A DNA stretch of 59,511 nt from Komagataeibacter saccharivorans. GTDB taxonomy: Bacteria > Pseudomonadota > Alphaproteobacteria > Acetobacterales > Acetobacteraceae. Under the pieces are notes generated by a model. The model did no database searches, was not told the DNA's origin, and was given only the letters and a program-made list of their open reading frames with translations. The DNA lies in the NCBI RefSeq assembly GCF_003207825.1, contig NZ_NKTY01000018.1, forward strand, positions 1 to 59,511. The letters are read 5' to 3'. Both the position numbers and the translations under genes were made by a program. Shown here piece after piece: positions 25,059 to 32,818 of the stretch (position 1 is the first letter of the stretch; each line of letters starts with the position of its first letter).

Positions 25059-25870
25059 ATACGGTGGGGGCAATGGCGGCACGATGGCGCAGCGTGATGC
25101 TGGCAGCCATGCTGGCATGCCCGGTCATTATTGCGTGGGGTGGAACCGGTGTCGCGGCGGATGAGGCGACGCAGGCACTGGCCTTTACGCCCCGGCAGGG
25201 TGTCGCCCTGCCACTGGATGCACGCTTTGCCGATACCACGGGACAGGTGCGGCCGCTGGGGGCGTTCCTTGGTGGCAGGCCCGCCATTGTATCAATGGGG
25301 TATTACGCCTGTCCCAACATGTGCGGACTGGAACGCGCGGACCTTCTGCATGCGCTGGCGCGTAGCGGGCTGCACAGCCCTGCCGACTATACCCTGCTGG
25401 TTGTCAGCATCGACCCGTCTGAAACGCCGGTGCAGGCGCGTCAGGCGCGCGATGACGATCTGGCCCATTTTCCCGCATCCACGGCGGGGGCAGGATGGCA
25501 TTTCCTGACCGGGGACGCCGCCAGCATCGGGCGTCTGTCGCGCGCCGTGGGGTTCCATGCGCGCTTTGATCCCCGGCTGGGGCAGTATCTCCATCCCATG
25601 GGGCTGGTGTTCGTGACCCCTGCGGGCGTGGTGTCCGGCTATGTGCTGGGGGTGGGCTACCAGCCCGGCGATGTGCGCCAGGCGGTGGCCCATGCTGCGC
25701 GGGGCGAGCGCGTTGCGGCATCGCCGGTCCTGCTGCTGTGTTTCCATTACGACGAAACGACGGGGCGTTACACGCTGGCGGTGGAAAAACTGTTACGGAT
25801 CGGCGGTGGGCTGACCGTACTGATGCTGGGGACGATGCTGTTCATGGCGCACAGGCGGGGCCTGCGATGA
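25055..25870 (+). CDS. SCO1/SenC-type copper chaperone
   Basis: The 271-residue protein has a signal peptide or anchor, a thioredoxin-like fold with copper ligands C86 and C90 (YYACPNMCG) and H180 (YLHPMG), and a C-terminal membrane helix (IGGGLTVLMLGTMLFM). SCO proteins deliver copper to the CuA site of cytochrome c oxidase subunit II. That subunit is encoded by the next gene, which overlaps by ATGA. All three ligands are present, so it is probably functional. Many SCO proteins have an N-terminal anchor only, so the C-terminal helix is a variant. Confidence 0.92.
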   Translation: MNTVGAMAARWRSVMLAAMLACPVIIAWGGTGVAADEATQALAFTPRQGVALPLDARFADTTGQVRPLGAFLGGRPAIVSMGYYACPNMCGLERADLLHALARSGLHSPADYTLLVVSIDPSETPVQARQARDDDLAHFPASTAGAGWHFLTGDAASIGRLSRAVGFHARFDPRLGQYLHPMGLVFVTPAGVVSGYVLGVGYQPGDVRQAVAHAARGERVAASPVLLLCFHYDETTGRYTLAVEKLLRIGGGLTVLMLGTMLFMAHRRGLR

Positions 25871-26865
25871 GCTGGCTGCCTGAAGCCTCGGGGCATGCCA
25901 CGCGGGTTGATGTCCTGCTCGCGGGGCTGCTGCTTATCAGTCTGGCGGTGCTGGGGCTGGTGTTCGGGCTGATGGTTCTCAACATCATCCGCTTCCGGGT
26001 TGGCAGCGGGGTGCCGGTTTCGCATGAAGCCGTGGTCCATAAAAGCTGGGGGTTTGAAATCGGCTGGACCGTGGCGACGCTGGTGATTTTCTTCGCCCTG
26101 TTCATATGGGCGGCACGGCTGTACGTGGTGGGGTTCCAGCCACCATCGGGTGCGATCCAGATCTATGTGACCGGCAGGCAGTGGATGTGGAAGGTGCAGT
26201 ATCCCGGCGGTCAGCGGGAGATCAATGCGCTGCATGTCCCGCTGGGACGACCGGTGCAGCTACTGATGACATCGGAAGATGTCATCCATGATTTCTCGAT
26301 CCCCGTGCTGCGGATCAAGCACGATGTCCTGCCTGGACGGTACCAGAGCCTATGGTTCATTGCCACGCGTCCCGGTTCCTTCCGTTTTTACTGCACGCAG
26401 TTCTGTGGCATCGGGCATTCGCGCATGACGGGTACGCTGGTGGTGCTGAGCAGCACCGAATACGCCGACTGGCTGGATCATACCCCAGCCAGTGGCAGTC
26501 TGGCCACGGCGGGGGAAATGCTGTTCATCCATAATGGATGCAGCGGCTGCCACGTATCGGGGCGTTACGCGCCCGATGCGCAGGACACCAGCCGCGCACC
26601 ATCCATGGTCGGGCTGTATGGCAGCCTGGTCCCCGGCCCCGACGGGCGGCCCGTGCGGGTGGATGGCGGCTTCCTGCATGACGCCATCCTTCATGTTGGG
26701 CCCGCGCGCACACCGCAGGCAAATTATACCACCACGATGCCGTCCTTCCGTGGCGTACTGGGGGAAGACGATCTGGCGGCACTGGTGGCCTATATCCAGA
26801 CACTGTCGCCATCCGTGCCTGCGGGCATGGGGGCTGCGGCCGTTACCGCGCGTGACGGGGGGTGA
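25867..26865 (+). CDS. ctaC: Cytochrome c oxidase subunit II with fused cytochrome c (caa3)
   Basis: The 332-residue protein has two N-terminal helices, the CuA domain (C176, C180, H184, M187 in CTQFCGIGHSRM) and a C-terminal cytochrome c domain (C225, C228, H229 in CSGCH; Met291 as likely sixth ligand). The fusion defines caa3-type oxidases, which take electrons directly from a partner complex. It fits the alternative complex III upstream. ATG 25867 overlaps the SCO stop. No signal peptide cleavage site was identified, so the mature N-terminus is uncertain. Confidence 0.96.
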   Translation: MSWLPEASGHATRVDVLLAGLLLISLAVLGLVFGLMVLNIIRFRVGSGVPVSHEAVVHKSWGFEIGWTVATLVIFFALFIWAARLYVVGFQPPSGAIQIYVTGRQWMWKVQYPGGQREINALHVPLGRPVQLLMTSEDVIHDFSIPVLRIKHDVLPGRYQSLWFIATRPGSFRFYCTQFCGIGHSRMTGTLVVLSSTEYADWLDHTPASGSLATAGEMLFIHNGCSGCHVSGRYAPDAQDTSRAPSMVGLYGSLVPGPDGRPVRVDGGFLHDAILHVGPARTPQANYTTTMPSFRGVLGEDDLAALVAYIQTLSPSVPAGMGAAAVTARDGG

Positions 26866-28512
26866 ATGTCCATGGCACCGATGGCAGACAGCGCGAACGG
26901 TTACCTGTGGCAGGACGGCACCCTGCGGTCATGGCTGCTGACGACCGACCATAAACGGATCGCACTTCTTTACATGGCGTCCATCACCGCGTTTTTCATA
27001 CTCGGCGGCGTAGGGGCGGCCCTGATCCGGTTGCAACTGCTCGTGCCTGCCGGGGCCATCCTGTCCGATGAGACCTACAGCCGCATGTTCACCCTGCATG
27101 GCGTTGTCATGGTCTGGCTGTTTCTGGTGCCTTCCATTCCCGTCACGCTGGGCAATTTCCTCGTGCCGCTGATGCTGGGCGCGCGGGATCTGGCCTTTCC
27201 AAGGCTGAACCTGCTGAGCTGGTACCTGTTCGTCATGGCCGGGATGCTGGTTGTTTACGGCCTGTTCCGGGGCGGACTGGAAACGGGGTGGACGTTCTAT
27301 ACGCCGCTATCGACCGATTATACGCAGGGCCATGTGCTGCCGGTGGTGGCGGGGGTGTTCCTCAGCGGTTTTTCCTCCATCGCGACGGGGGTGAATTTCA
27401 TCATAAGCATCCATCAACTGCGTGCGCCGGGCATGACGTGGTACCGTCTGCCGCTGATGCTATGGGCGCTGTATGCCACCAGTGTCATTTTCGTGCTGGC
27501 GACGCCGGTACTCAGCATTACGCTGGTGCTGCTGGCGTTCGAGCATTTTTTCCATGTGGGCGTGTTCGATCCCGCGCTTGGGGGTGACCCGCTGCTGTTC
27601 CAGCACCTGTTCTGGTTCTACTCCCATCCGGCGGTCTACATCATGATCCTGCCCGGTATGGGGGTGATAAGCGAGGTGGTCAGCACTTTCTGCCACAAGC
27701 CGGTCTTTGGTTACAGGTTCGTGGCCTGGTCTTCCATTTCCATTGCCTCGATCGGGTTTCTGGTCTGGGGGCACCATATGTTCGTGGCGGGCACATCGCT
27801 ATACGCCGCCGTGGTGTTTTCCATGCTGAGTTTCCTTGTATCGGTTCCCTCGGCCATCAAGGTTTTCAACTGGCTGGGGACGATGCATGGCGGGGCGATC
27901 AGGCTGGATGCCCCCATGCTGTACGCCATGGGCTTTATCGGCCTGTTTACGGTGGGGGGGCTGACCGGGCTGTTTCTGGCATCGCTGGCCAGTGACGTAC
28001 ACCTGACACAGACATATTTCGTGGTGGCCCATTTCCACTACATCATGGTGGGGGGCATGGTTTCGGCCTATTTTGCCGGGCTGCATTACTGGTGGCCCAA
28101 GATAACGGGACGGATGTATCCCGAAATGTGGGGACGGACTGCGGCTGGGCTGCTGTTCTTCGGGTTCAACCTGACGTTTTTTCCGCAGTTCCTGCTTGGG
28201 TATGAGGGGATGCCACGGCGGTACGCAACCTATCCGGCGCAGTTTCAGGTGCTTAATGTACTGTCATCTGCGGGTGCCAGTATCCTTGCGCTGGCCTATA
28301 TCCTGCCGCTGGTCTATTTCGCATGGTCATTGCTGCGTGGTGCGCGCGCGAGCGACAATCCGTGGCAGGCAACCGGACTGGAATGGCGCACATCCTCGCC
28401 CCCGCCCACGGAAAACTTTGCGCATGTCCCCGTCGTAAATCATGACGCATATGATTACGCCGCGCTGGATCAGGCGAACCGGGCCGCCAGTCAGGAGCCG
28501 CCCCATGCCTGA
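26866..28512 (+). CDS. ctaD: Cytochrome c oxidase subunit I, A2-type
   Basis: The 548-residue subunit has twelve helices and the haem-copper ligands. These include the haem a His in LHGVVMVWLF, CuB His254 with Tyr258 (YSHPAVY), the GHHMFV pair and the VAHFHYIMVGG haem ligands. The D-channel glutamate position reads Ala256 and the preceding residues are Tyr252-Ser253, the YS motif of A2-type oxidases such as Rhodothermus caa3. It reduces oxygen to water and pumps protons. The start is directly after the subunit II stop, with four bases left in the A/T-poor junction. Confidence 0.97.
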   Translation: MSMAPMADSANGYLWQDGTLRSWLLTTDHKRIALLYMASITAFFILGGVGAALIRLQLLVPAGAILSDETYSRMFTLHGVVMVWLFLVPSIPVTLGNFLVPLMLGARDLAFPRLNLLSWYLFVMAGMLVVYGLFRGGLETGWTFYTPLSTDYTQGHVLPVVAGVFLSGFSSIATGVNFIISIHQLRAPGMTWYRLPLMLWALYATSVIFVLATPVLSITLVLLAFEHFFHVGVFDPALGGDPLLFQHLFWFYSHPAVYIMILPGMGVISEVVSTFCHKPVFGYRFVAWSSISIASIGFLVWGHHMFVAGTSLYAAVVFSMLSFLVSVPSAIKVFNWLGTMHGGAIRLDAPMLYAMGFIGLFTVGGLTGLFLASLASDVHLTQTYFVVAHFHYIMVGGMVSAYFAGLHYWWPKITGRMYPEMWGRTAAGLLFFGFNLTFFPQFLLGYEGMPRRYATYPAQFQVLNVLSSAGASILALAYILPLVYFAWSLLRGARASDNPWQATGLEWRTSSPPPTENFAHVPVVNHDAYDYAALDQANRAASQEPPHA

Positions 28513-29137
28513 CGACCTTGCCCCCTATGACACGCCGCAACACCGTGACGAAACGGCGGTGGCGGGAATGTGGCTGTTCCTTGCCAGTGAAGTCCTGCTG
28601 TTTGGGGGGCTGTTTCTGGTCGTTCTGGTCTATTCGCACACCCGTAGGGCGGGATGGATCATGGGCGTGCGGCATACCAACCTTATCATAGGCAGCATCA
28701 ACACGCTGCTGCTGCTGACCAGCAGCGCCATGTACACTCTTGCGGTCGTAGCCGCGCGGGCGGGACGCGCGCGCCGCATCATTGCCCCCGCACTGGGTGC
28801 CGCCGGGCTGGGTGTCGCCTTTCTTGGGCTGAAAAGCTGGGAATGGCATCTCGAATTTAGCGAACACCTGTTTCCCGGTGCGGGTTTTTCCATTTCGGGG
28901 CCGGATGCGGGTGGCGCGCAACTGTTCTACAGCTTCTATTTCCTGTCCACCGCGCTGCATGGGTTGCACATGCTGGTGGGGATCGGACTGATCCTGTGGG
29001 TCTGTTACCGCATGGCCCGGCGCAGGGGGCAGCCCGTGCCCGTCATACCGGTGGAGGTGGTTGGACTGTACTGGAGCTTTGTAGATCTGGTCTGGATACT
29101 GCTGTTTCCCGTCCTCTATCTGGTCGGGCGGGTGTGA
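28505..29137 (+). CDS. ctaE: Cytochrome c oxidase subunit III
   Basis: The 210-residue protein has five helices and the subunit III patterns TAVAGMWLFLASEVLLFGGLF and FYFLSTALHGLHMLVG, with the glutamate in the first segment near the usual position. It stabilises the subunit I proton uptake path. ATG 28505 overlaps the subunit I stop by 8 bases. It is of the shorter five-helix type found in caa3 and bo3 enzymes. Confidence 0.93.
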   Translation: MPDDLAPYDTPQHRDETAVAGMWLFLASEVLLFGGLFLVVLVYSHTRRAGWIMGVRHTNLIIGSINTLLLLTSSAMYTLAVVAARAGRARRIIAPALGAAGLGVAFLGLKSWEWHLEFSEHLFPGAGFSISGPDAGGAQLFYSFYFLSTALHGLHMLVGIGLILWVCYRMARRRGQPVPVIPVEVVGLYWSFVDLVWILLFPVLYLVGRV

Positions 29138-29451
29138 TGGTTCGCGTTATGGCATGCTGGGGCGCGCTCATGGTGCTTTTCATGGGGGAACTGGCTATCG
29201 CCACGACCGGTTTCGGGCCGGGCATATGTGCGGTGGCGGTGCTGATGGGGCTGGTTATCGTCTTTGGCTTCATGCGTATTACGCTGGCGCCGCCACTGGC
29301 TGCGATCTTTGCGCTGGGCAGCCTATTCTGGCTGGCGATACTGCTGTCCCTTGGCAGTCTGGACAGTTTTACCAGAACAAATTTTTCCGTGGGCGATACA
29401 CTTTCGTCGCGCACCCAGAATGCCGTGACCGCACGGGACAGGGCGCCGTGA
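29137..29451 (+). CDS. Cytochrome c oxidase subunit IV-like membrane protein
   Basis: The 104-residue product has three hydrophobic helices (GALMVLFMGELAIATTGFGP, AVAVLMGLVIVFGFMRI, PPLAAIFALGSLFWLAILL). Its place after subunit III and its size match the small fourth subunit of caa3 oxidases (CtaF/COX4-like). ATG 29137 overlaps the subunit III stop by one base. The family call rests mainly on position and topology, as sequence similarity in this subunit is weak. Confidence 0.75.
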   Translation: MVRVMACWGALMVLFMGELAIATTGFGPGICAVAVLMGLVIVFGFMRITLAPPLAAIFALGSLFWLAILLSLGSLDSFTRTNFSVGDTLSSRTQNAVTARDRAP

Positions 29452-29614
29452 TGCAGGATCGTGCGGACGACACCCTGAAGTGCGACCGAAACACCGGCGC
29501 GGGCCGTTTCAAAGTCAGCCCAACGCATCGGCTTCAGGACGGGCAGATAAAATCTGTCCACCAGTATGAAGCAGCACCATTTTCGCATCCCGCCGGAAAC
29601 GGGCAGGGACACAG

Positions 29615-29640
29615 GCCGCCCCGCAGCGGGGCAGGGCGGC
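29615..29640. terminator. GC-rich hairpin between convergent genes
   Basis: GCCGCCC (29615-29621) pairs with GGGCGGC (29634-29640), with further pairing inside. It lies between the ends of the oxidase operon and sodC. No T-run follows on either strand, so termination is possible but not of the classic type. Confidence 0.35.
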
Positions 29641-29668
29641 TTCGACGTATCAAGCGATCAGGCCGTAA

Positions 29669-30199
29669 TCAGCGGATGACCCCACAGACGACACGGTCGC
29701 CCGCGCCACCAATCGGCTGCGTCCTGTAATCGTCGGGGTTGGCGTGAATGACCAGCGCCGCGCCATCGGCATCCAGCAGGGCAGGGCGGCCATCCTTGCC
29801 GTTAAGCGAAACCAGCGTGGAATAGAGCTCCACCGTCGCCGTCCCGTCCTGATTGACAAAAAGGTTGGGCAGGTCGCCCGCATCATTGGCGTTGGGGTTC
29901 AGCAGGCCATGCACGACCGGCGTGGTCGCATGCACATGCGCACCGGCGCTGGTGAATTTCGGCGGGCCGCAATCGCCTTTCTCATGGAAATGGATGCCGT
30001 GCCAGCCCGGGGTCAGCCCCTTGGCCATGATGCGCAGGATAACGCCCTTGGGTGCTTCCGCGATGTTGGCTGTCCCCCGGTCGGTTCCGTCCGTTCCGAC
30101 CAGATGGGCCGTTGCCGTATCGGCGGCATGGGCCATTGCAGGTAGAACGGCCAGACCGATGGCAAGGGCGGCAGATAGTTTAAGGCGGGAGACAGGCAT
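29669..30199 (-). CDS. sodC: Periplasmic Cu/Zn superoxide dismutase
   Basis: The 176-residue protein has a signal peptide (ALAIGLAVLPAMAHA). Metal ligands include HGIHFHEKGDC and HVHATTPVVHG, with the second disulfide Cys in VVCGVIR. It converts superoxide to oxygen and hydrogen peroxide in the periplasm. Its position beside the caa3 oxidase cluster is convergent, so it is a separate transcript; it may protect against respiratory superoxide. ATG 30199 follows AAGGAA; the open frame continues upstream without a family match. Confidence 0.94.
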   Translation of the reverse strand: MPVSRLKLSAALAIGLAVLPAMAHAADTATAHLVGTDGTDRGTANIAEAPKGVILRIMAKGLTPGWHGIHFHEKGDCGPPKFTSAGAHVHATTPVVHGLLNPNANDAGDLPNLFVNQDGTATVELYSTLVSLNGKDGRPALLDADGAALVIHANPDDYRTQPIGGAGDRVVCGVIR

Positions 30200-30455
30200 A
30201 AGGCATTTCCTTTTCCGGTTCAGGGTGCATCGGGAAAGCGGCGCACCATGCCTGCAAACGCCTGGAATGCTGGCACGATGCACCGCGTGATGCTCCCCGT
30301 ATGATGGCAGCTTGCCGTAATTACGAGTGCGTCGCAATTACCGAAGAAGTGAGTGCCGCGTCCCTTGCATCACAGTATAAGAAAAGCGTGCTGCCTGCGG
30401 TGAAACTCCTGTCCCGTACCGTCCGTTGCACGGGCATCCTTTATGGAGAAGCGCC

Positions 30456-30707
30456 ATGCTCAGGATGCAGGTAAAAGATAACCCGGATATCCCCGTGCCG
30501 TCTGAAGCGCCGCCATCCGTGCCGCCGACACCGATATCCGATCCCGGCCCGGACCCCGACGAGGACCCGGATGACGACCCGCTGGGCGATCCCGACAGTC
30601 CGGCCCCCGACTGGGATGAAGATGAACCGATAGATCCCGACAAGGACGGCCTGATAGACCCGCTGGAACCCGATGAGGAGGATGAAGGGCCGGTTTCAGA
30701 CTGGTAA
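30456..30707 (+). CDS. Acidic Asp/Pro-rich protein with one EF-hand loop (83 aa)
   Basis: The 83-residue product starts MLRMQVKDNPDIPVP at ATG 30456, preceded by GGAGAAG. Apart from the first eight residues it is low complexity, rich in Asp, Pro and Glu, and probably disordered. Residues 60-71 (DPDKDGLIDPLE) fit a canonical 12-residue EF-hand loop: Asp at positions 1, 3, 5 and 9, Gly at 6, Ile at 8 and Glu at 12. Calcium binding is plausible. No signal peptide is seen, and no family is recognised. It is divergent from sodC, 256 bases away. Confidence 0.6.
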   Translation: MLRMQVKDNPDIPVPSEAPPSVPPTPISDPGPDPDEDPDDDPLGDPDSPAPDWDEDEPIDPDKDGLIDPLEPDEEDEGPVSDW

Positions 30708-31089
30708 GGGCATCCGGGACAGCAGGTGACAGCATGGAATAATGGACACCCGCCGCCAGCGCGATGGGGGAGACATGCTGGCTGGGATTTTCCTCTGGCA
30801 GCGACAGGAATGTGAAAATTGATCCCAGAACTGTCCTGTGGTTCCGCTTCGTTGTGAGCGTCTTGTCGCAGCGGCATGGTGCCGCGACAGTGTGACCAGC
30901 ACCAACCGGATGGGTGCCGCAGCATGTGGATTATAGGGGGATGGGGCGCGGGTACAAGCCAAAAACACTCCACGGATTTTCCACAGATCGAGGTAGATTA
31001 CCGTAGACAGATATAGACGCTGGTAGACTTTCCCGTTTCGGGAATTATCACACACAACGCTGGTTTTTGGCGGAATACCCGGAGCCGAG
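30708..31089. other. Intergenic stretch, no gene seen
   Basis: No convincing coding frame was found between the acidic protein and the tRNA. An imperfect inverted repeat (TGTCGC / GCGACA at about 30867-30892) and a small CCCG/CGGG hairpin near 31038 are present. Neither has a T-run. A TTTTCCACA string near 30977 is a single DnaA-box-like match. Confidence 0.4.
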
Positions 31090-31164
31090 TGGTGGGCGCA
31101 ACAGGGATTGAACCTGTGACCCCTACCATGTCAAGATAGTGCTCTACCGCTGAGCTATGCGCCC
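31090..31164 (-). tRNA. tRNA-Val (anticodon GAC)
   Basis: On the minus strand the sequence folds as a full cloverleaf. The acceptor GGGCGCA pairs with TGCGCCC, the D stem is GCTC/GAGC, the anticodon arm is CTATC-TTGACAT-GGTAG with GAC in the loop, and the T arm is ACAGG-TTCAATC-CCTGT. Discriminator A and an encoded CCA follow, giving 75 bases. GAC reads the valine codons GUC and GUU. Confidence 0.97.
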
Positions 31165-31342
31165 AATCGGCTCCGGTGAGATGGCTTTTACTCACCATTT
31201 CAGGGGGATGCAACCCCCCTTTTGAAAAAAATCGCATTGACCCGAAAGCCGCCGCCTGTCCCTATGTCGGGATGTGTCATCATGCCTGCCTGTCCACGCG
31301 TGTAACGCGGCCTGCCAGCCTGGCTGGGGCGCAGGATCTGCC

Positions 31343-32206
31343 GTGACGGCCCCTGTCGACCCGCCACTGCGCATCCTTGCGCCGCAGGGCAGGGCAGCCC
31401 CCGTCATCGTCGCGTCCCCACATTCGGGGCGTGATTACACGGCTGAATTCCTGCGCATGTCACGGCTGGATGCACATGCGCTGCGGCGCAGCGAGGACTG
31501 TTACGTGGAACGGTTGTGCGAAGGGTCGATGGGGCAGGGGGCGACCATGCTGCACGCCACGTTTCCGCGTGCCTATTGCGACGTCAACCGCGAAGCGTGG
31601 GAACTGGACCCCACCATGTTCCGCGATCCGCTGCCCCACTGGTGCAATACGACCAGCAGCAAGGTGCGCGCCGGATTTGGTACGATTGCCCGCATCGTCT
31701 CCCGCGACGGGCCGATCTATCCCCGTCCGTTACCGTTCAGCGAGGCTGAAACGCGCATCCGTACCTGCTGGCAGCCCTATCACGATACGCTGTCGCGTCT
31801 GGTGCAGGCATGCCGGGACCAGCATGGCTGCTGCATCCTGCTTGATGCCCATTCCATGCCGACGCCGCAGGGGCGGGGCGAGATGCCTGATTTCGTGCTG
31901 GGCAATGCCTGGGGCACGTCCTGCACGGCGGAACTGACGACGCTGGTGGAAGATGTGCTGAGCGGGCATGGTTACACGGTAGCCCGCAACGTGCCGTTTG
32001 CCGGTGGCTATGTGACCCGTCATTACGGTCGGCCACGTCGGGGCGTGCAGGCCCTGCAGCTTGAAATCAGCCGTGGCCTGTACATGGATCAGGATTCGCT
32101 GGAACCCCATGCGGGCTTCGTATCGCTACAGGCCGTGCTGACCGACCTGTTCGCCGCCATCGCGCAATACGGCGACCTGCTGGCCCGGCAGGTGGCGGCG
32201 GAATAG
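31343..32206 (+). CDS. N-formylglutamate amidohydrolase-like protein
   Basis: The product of 287 residues carries the N-formylglutamate amidohydrolase signature segments: IVASPHSGRDY, YCDVNREAWELDPTMF, LDAHSMPTP and ALQLEISRGLYMD. The enzyme hydrolyses N-formyl-L-glutamate, the last step in one histidine degradation route. No other hut genes are present here, so the role may be different. GTG 31343 follows AGGA; GTG 31274 would add 23 residues of poor character. It ends near a GC-rich hairpin and is convergent with yidB. Confidence 0.85.
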   Translation: MTAPVDPPLRILAPQGRAAPVIVASPHSGRDYTAEFLRMSRLDAHALRRSEDCYVERLCEGSMGQGATMLHATFPRAYCDVNREAWELDPTMFRDPLPHWCNTTSSKVRAGFGTIARIVSRDGPIYPRPLPFSEAETRIRTCWQPYHDTLSRLVQACRDQHGCCILLDAHSMPTPQGRGEMPDFVLGNAWGTSCTAELTTLVEDVLSGHGYTVARNVPFAGGYVTRHYGRPRRGVQALQLEISRGLYMDQDSLEPHAGFVSLQAVLTDLFAAIAQYGDLLARQVAAE

Positions 32207-32209
32207 GAA

Positions 32210-32233
32210 CGGGCCGGAACCGTGACCGGCCCG
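32210..32233. terminator. GC-rich hairpin between convergent genes
   Basis: CGGGCCGG (32210-32217) and CCGGCCCG (32226-32233) form an 8-bp stem with an 8-base loop, directly after the amidohydrolase stop and before the yidB stop. No T-run is seen on either strand. Confidence 0.4.
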
Positions 32234-32241
32234 ATCATGGC

Positions 32242-32604
32242 TTACGCCGTTTTCGGGGGTACGCTGCCCTGCGGGGTCTGGGCGTTGACGGCTTCTGGCA
32301 GCAGGTGGGCCAGAACCGGCAGGATGGTTGCGGCGGGCAGGCCGGTCTTGTCCACCATGGCCTGTACCTGCTGGTTGTTCAGCAGCGTGCGCAGTTCATC
32401 GGTGGAAATGGGCAGGTTGTGGCCATCGCCAACCCATGAACGGACCTTGTCGCCCAGTCCGGCCTGTTCCGCCTGTGCCAGCATGGTATTGAGGGTATCG
32501 GGCGTAAGCAACTGCGACAGATAGGAATGAACCTGCTGCGACAGGCCGGTGGCACCCGCCAGTTCGCTCAGCTTGCCCATCACGTCGTTGAAGATACCGC
32601 TCAT
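32242..32604 (-). CDS. yidB: YidB-like protein (DUF937)
   Basis: A 120-residue protein of the YidB/DUF937 family. It begins MSGIFNDVMGKLSELAG, continues with repeated helical units, and has the characteristic GLGDKVRSWVGDGHNLPIS and LAHLLPEAVN segments. The function of the family is not established. A good GGAAG site precedes the start. The gene lies downstream of the sRNA terminator on the same strand, so it has its own promoter in the 85-base gap. Confidence 0.88.
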   Translation of the reverse strand: MSGIFNDVMGKLSELAGATGLSQQVHSYLSQLLTPDTLNTMLAQAEQAGLGDKVRSWVGDGHNLPISTDELRTLLNNQQVQAMVDKTGLPAATILPVLAHLLPEAVNAQTPQGSVPPKTA

Positions 32605-32687
32605 GCTGCTTCCTTCCGGTCTGTTATGTCGTGGCTGTGATTATACGACACGACATACAGTTATAGGACTTATCTATAAAAAAGGAT

Positions 32688-32766
32688 AAAAAAAAGCGGT
32701 GCATGCGCACCGCTGAGTTTAGGGAGGAAACGTCCAAGAAGCAGTTGCACAAGGCAGGTCTGCTTC
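32688..32766 (-). ncRNA. mmgR: MmgR-like (alpha-r8) trans-acting small RNA
   Basis: On the minus strand an about 79-base transcript is predicted. It opens with a 7-bp hairpin (GAAGCAG at 32766-32760 with CTGCTTC at 32744-32738). A single-stranded stretch follows with TTTCCTCCCT (32730-32721). An 8-bp terminator hairpin (AGCGGTGC / GCACCGCT, 32714-32695) and eight T residues end it. From memory this order, the size and the exact 10-base motif match the alphaproteobacterial MmgR family, which restrains polyhydroxybutyrate accumulation in Sinorhizobium. The motif is complementary to Shine-Dalgarno sequences. Its targets in this organism are unknown. Confidence 0.72.
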
Positions 32767-32771
32767 CCACC

Positions 32772-32801
32772 CTTATGATTGACCTCACGGGGTTGTGTCA
32801 A
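32772..32801 (-). promoter_or_regulatory. Promoter of the MmgR-like sRNA
   Basis: On the minus strand TTGACA (32801-32796) is a perfect -35 hexamer. CATAAG (32777-32772) is a four-of-six -10 match after an 18-base spacer. The expected start is near 32766, at the first base of the 5' hairpin. Confidence 0.6.
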
Positions 32802-32818
32802 CAAAAAAAGCGGCGCGG

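Noticed and set aside
30977-30985. Single DnaA-box-like TTTTCCACA upstream of the tRNA
   Set aside because: An isolated one-mismatch match is expected by chance; only the cluster at 45667-45772 deserves attention.
32803-32818. T-run just after the NUDIX gene as an intrinsic terminator
   Set aside because: The GC-rich bases before it do not form a convincing stem, and the T-run overlaps the start of the sRNA promoter region.
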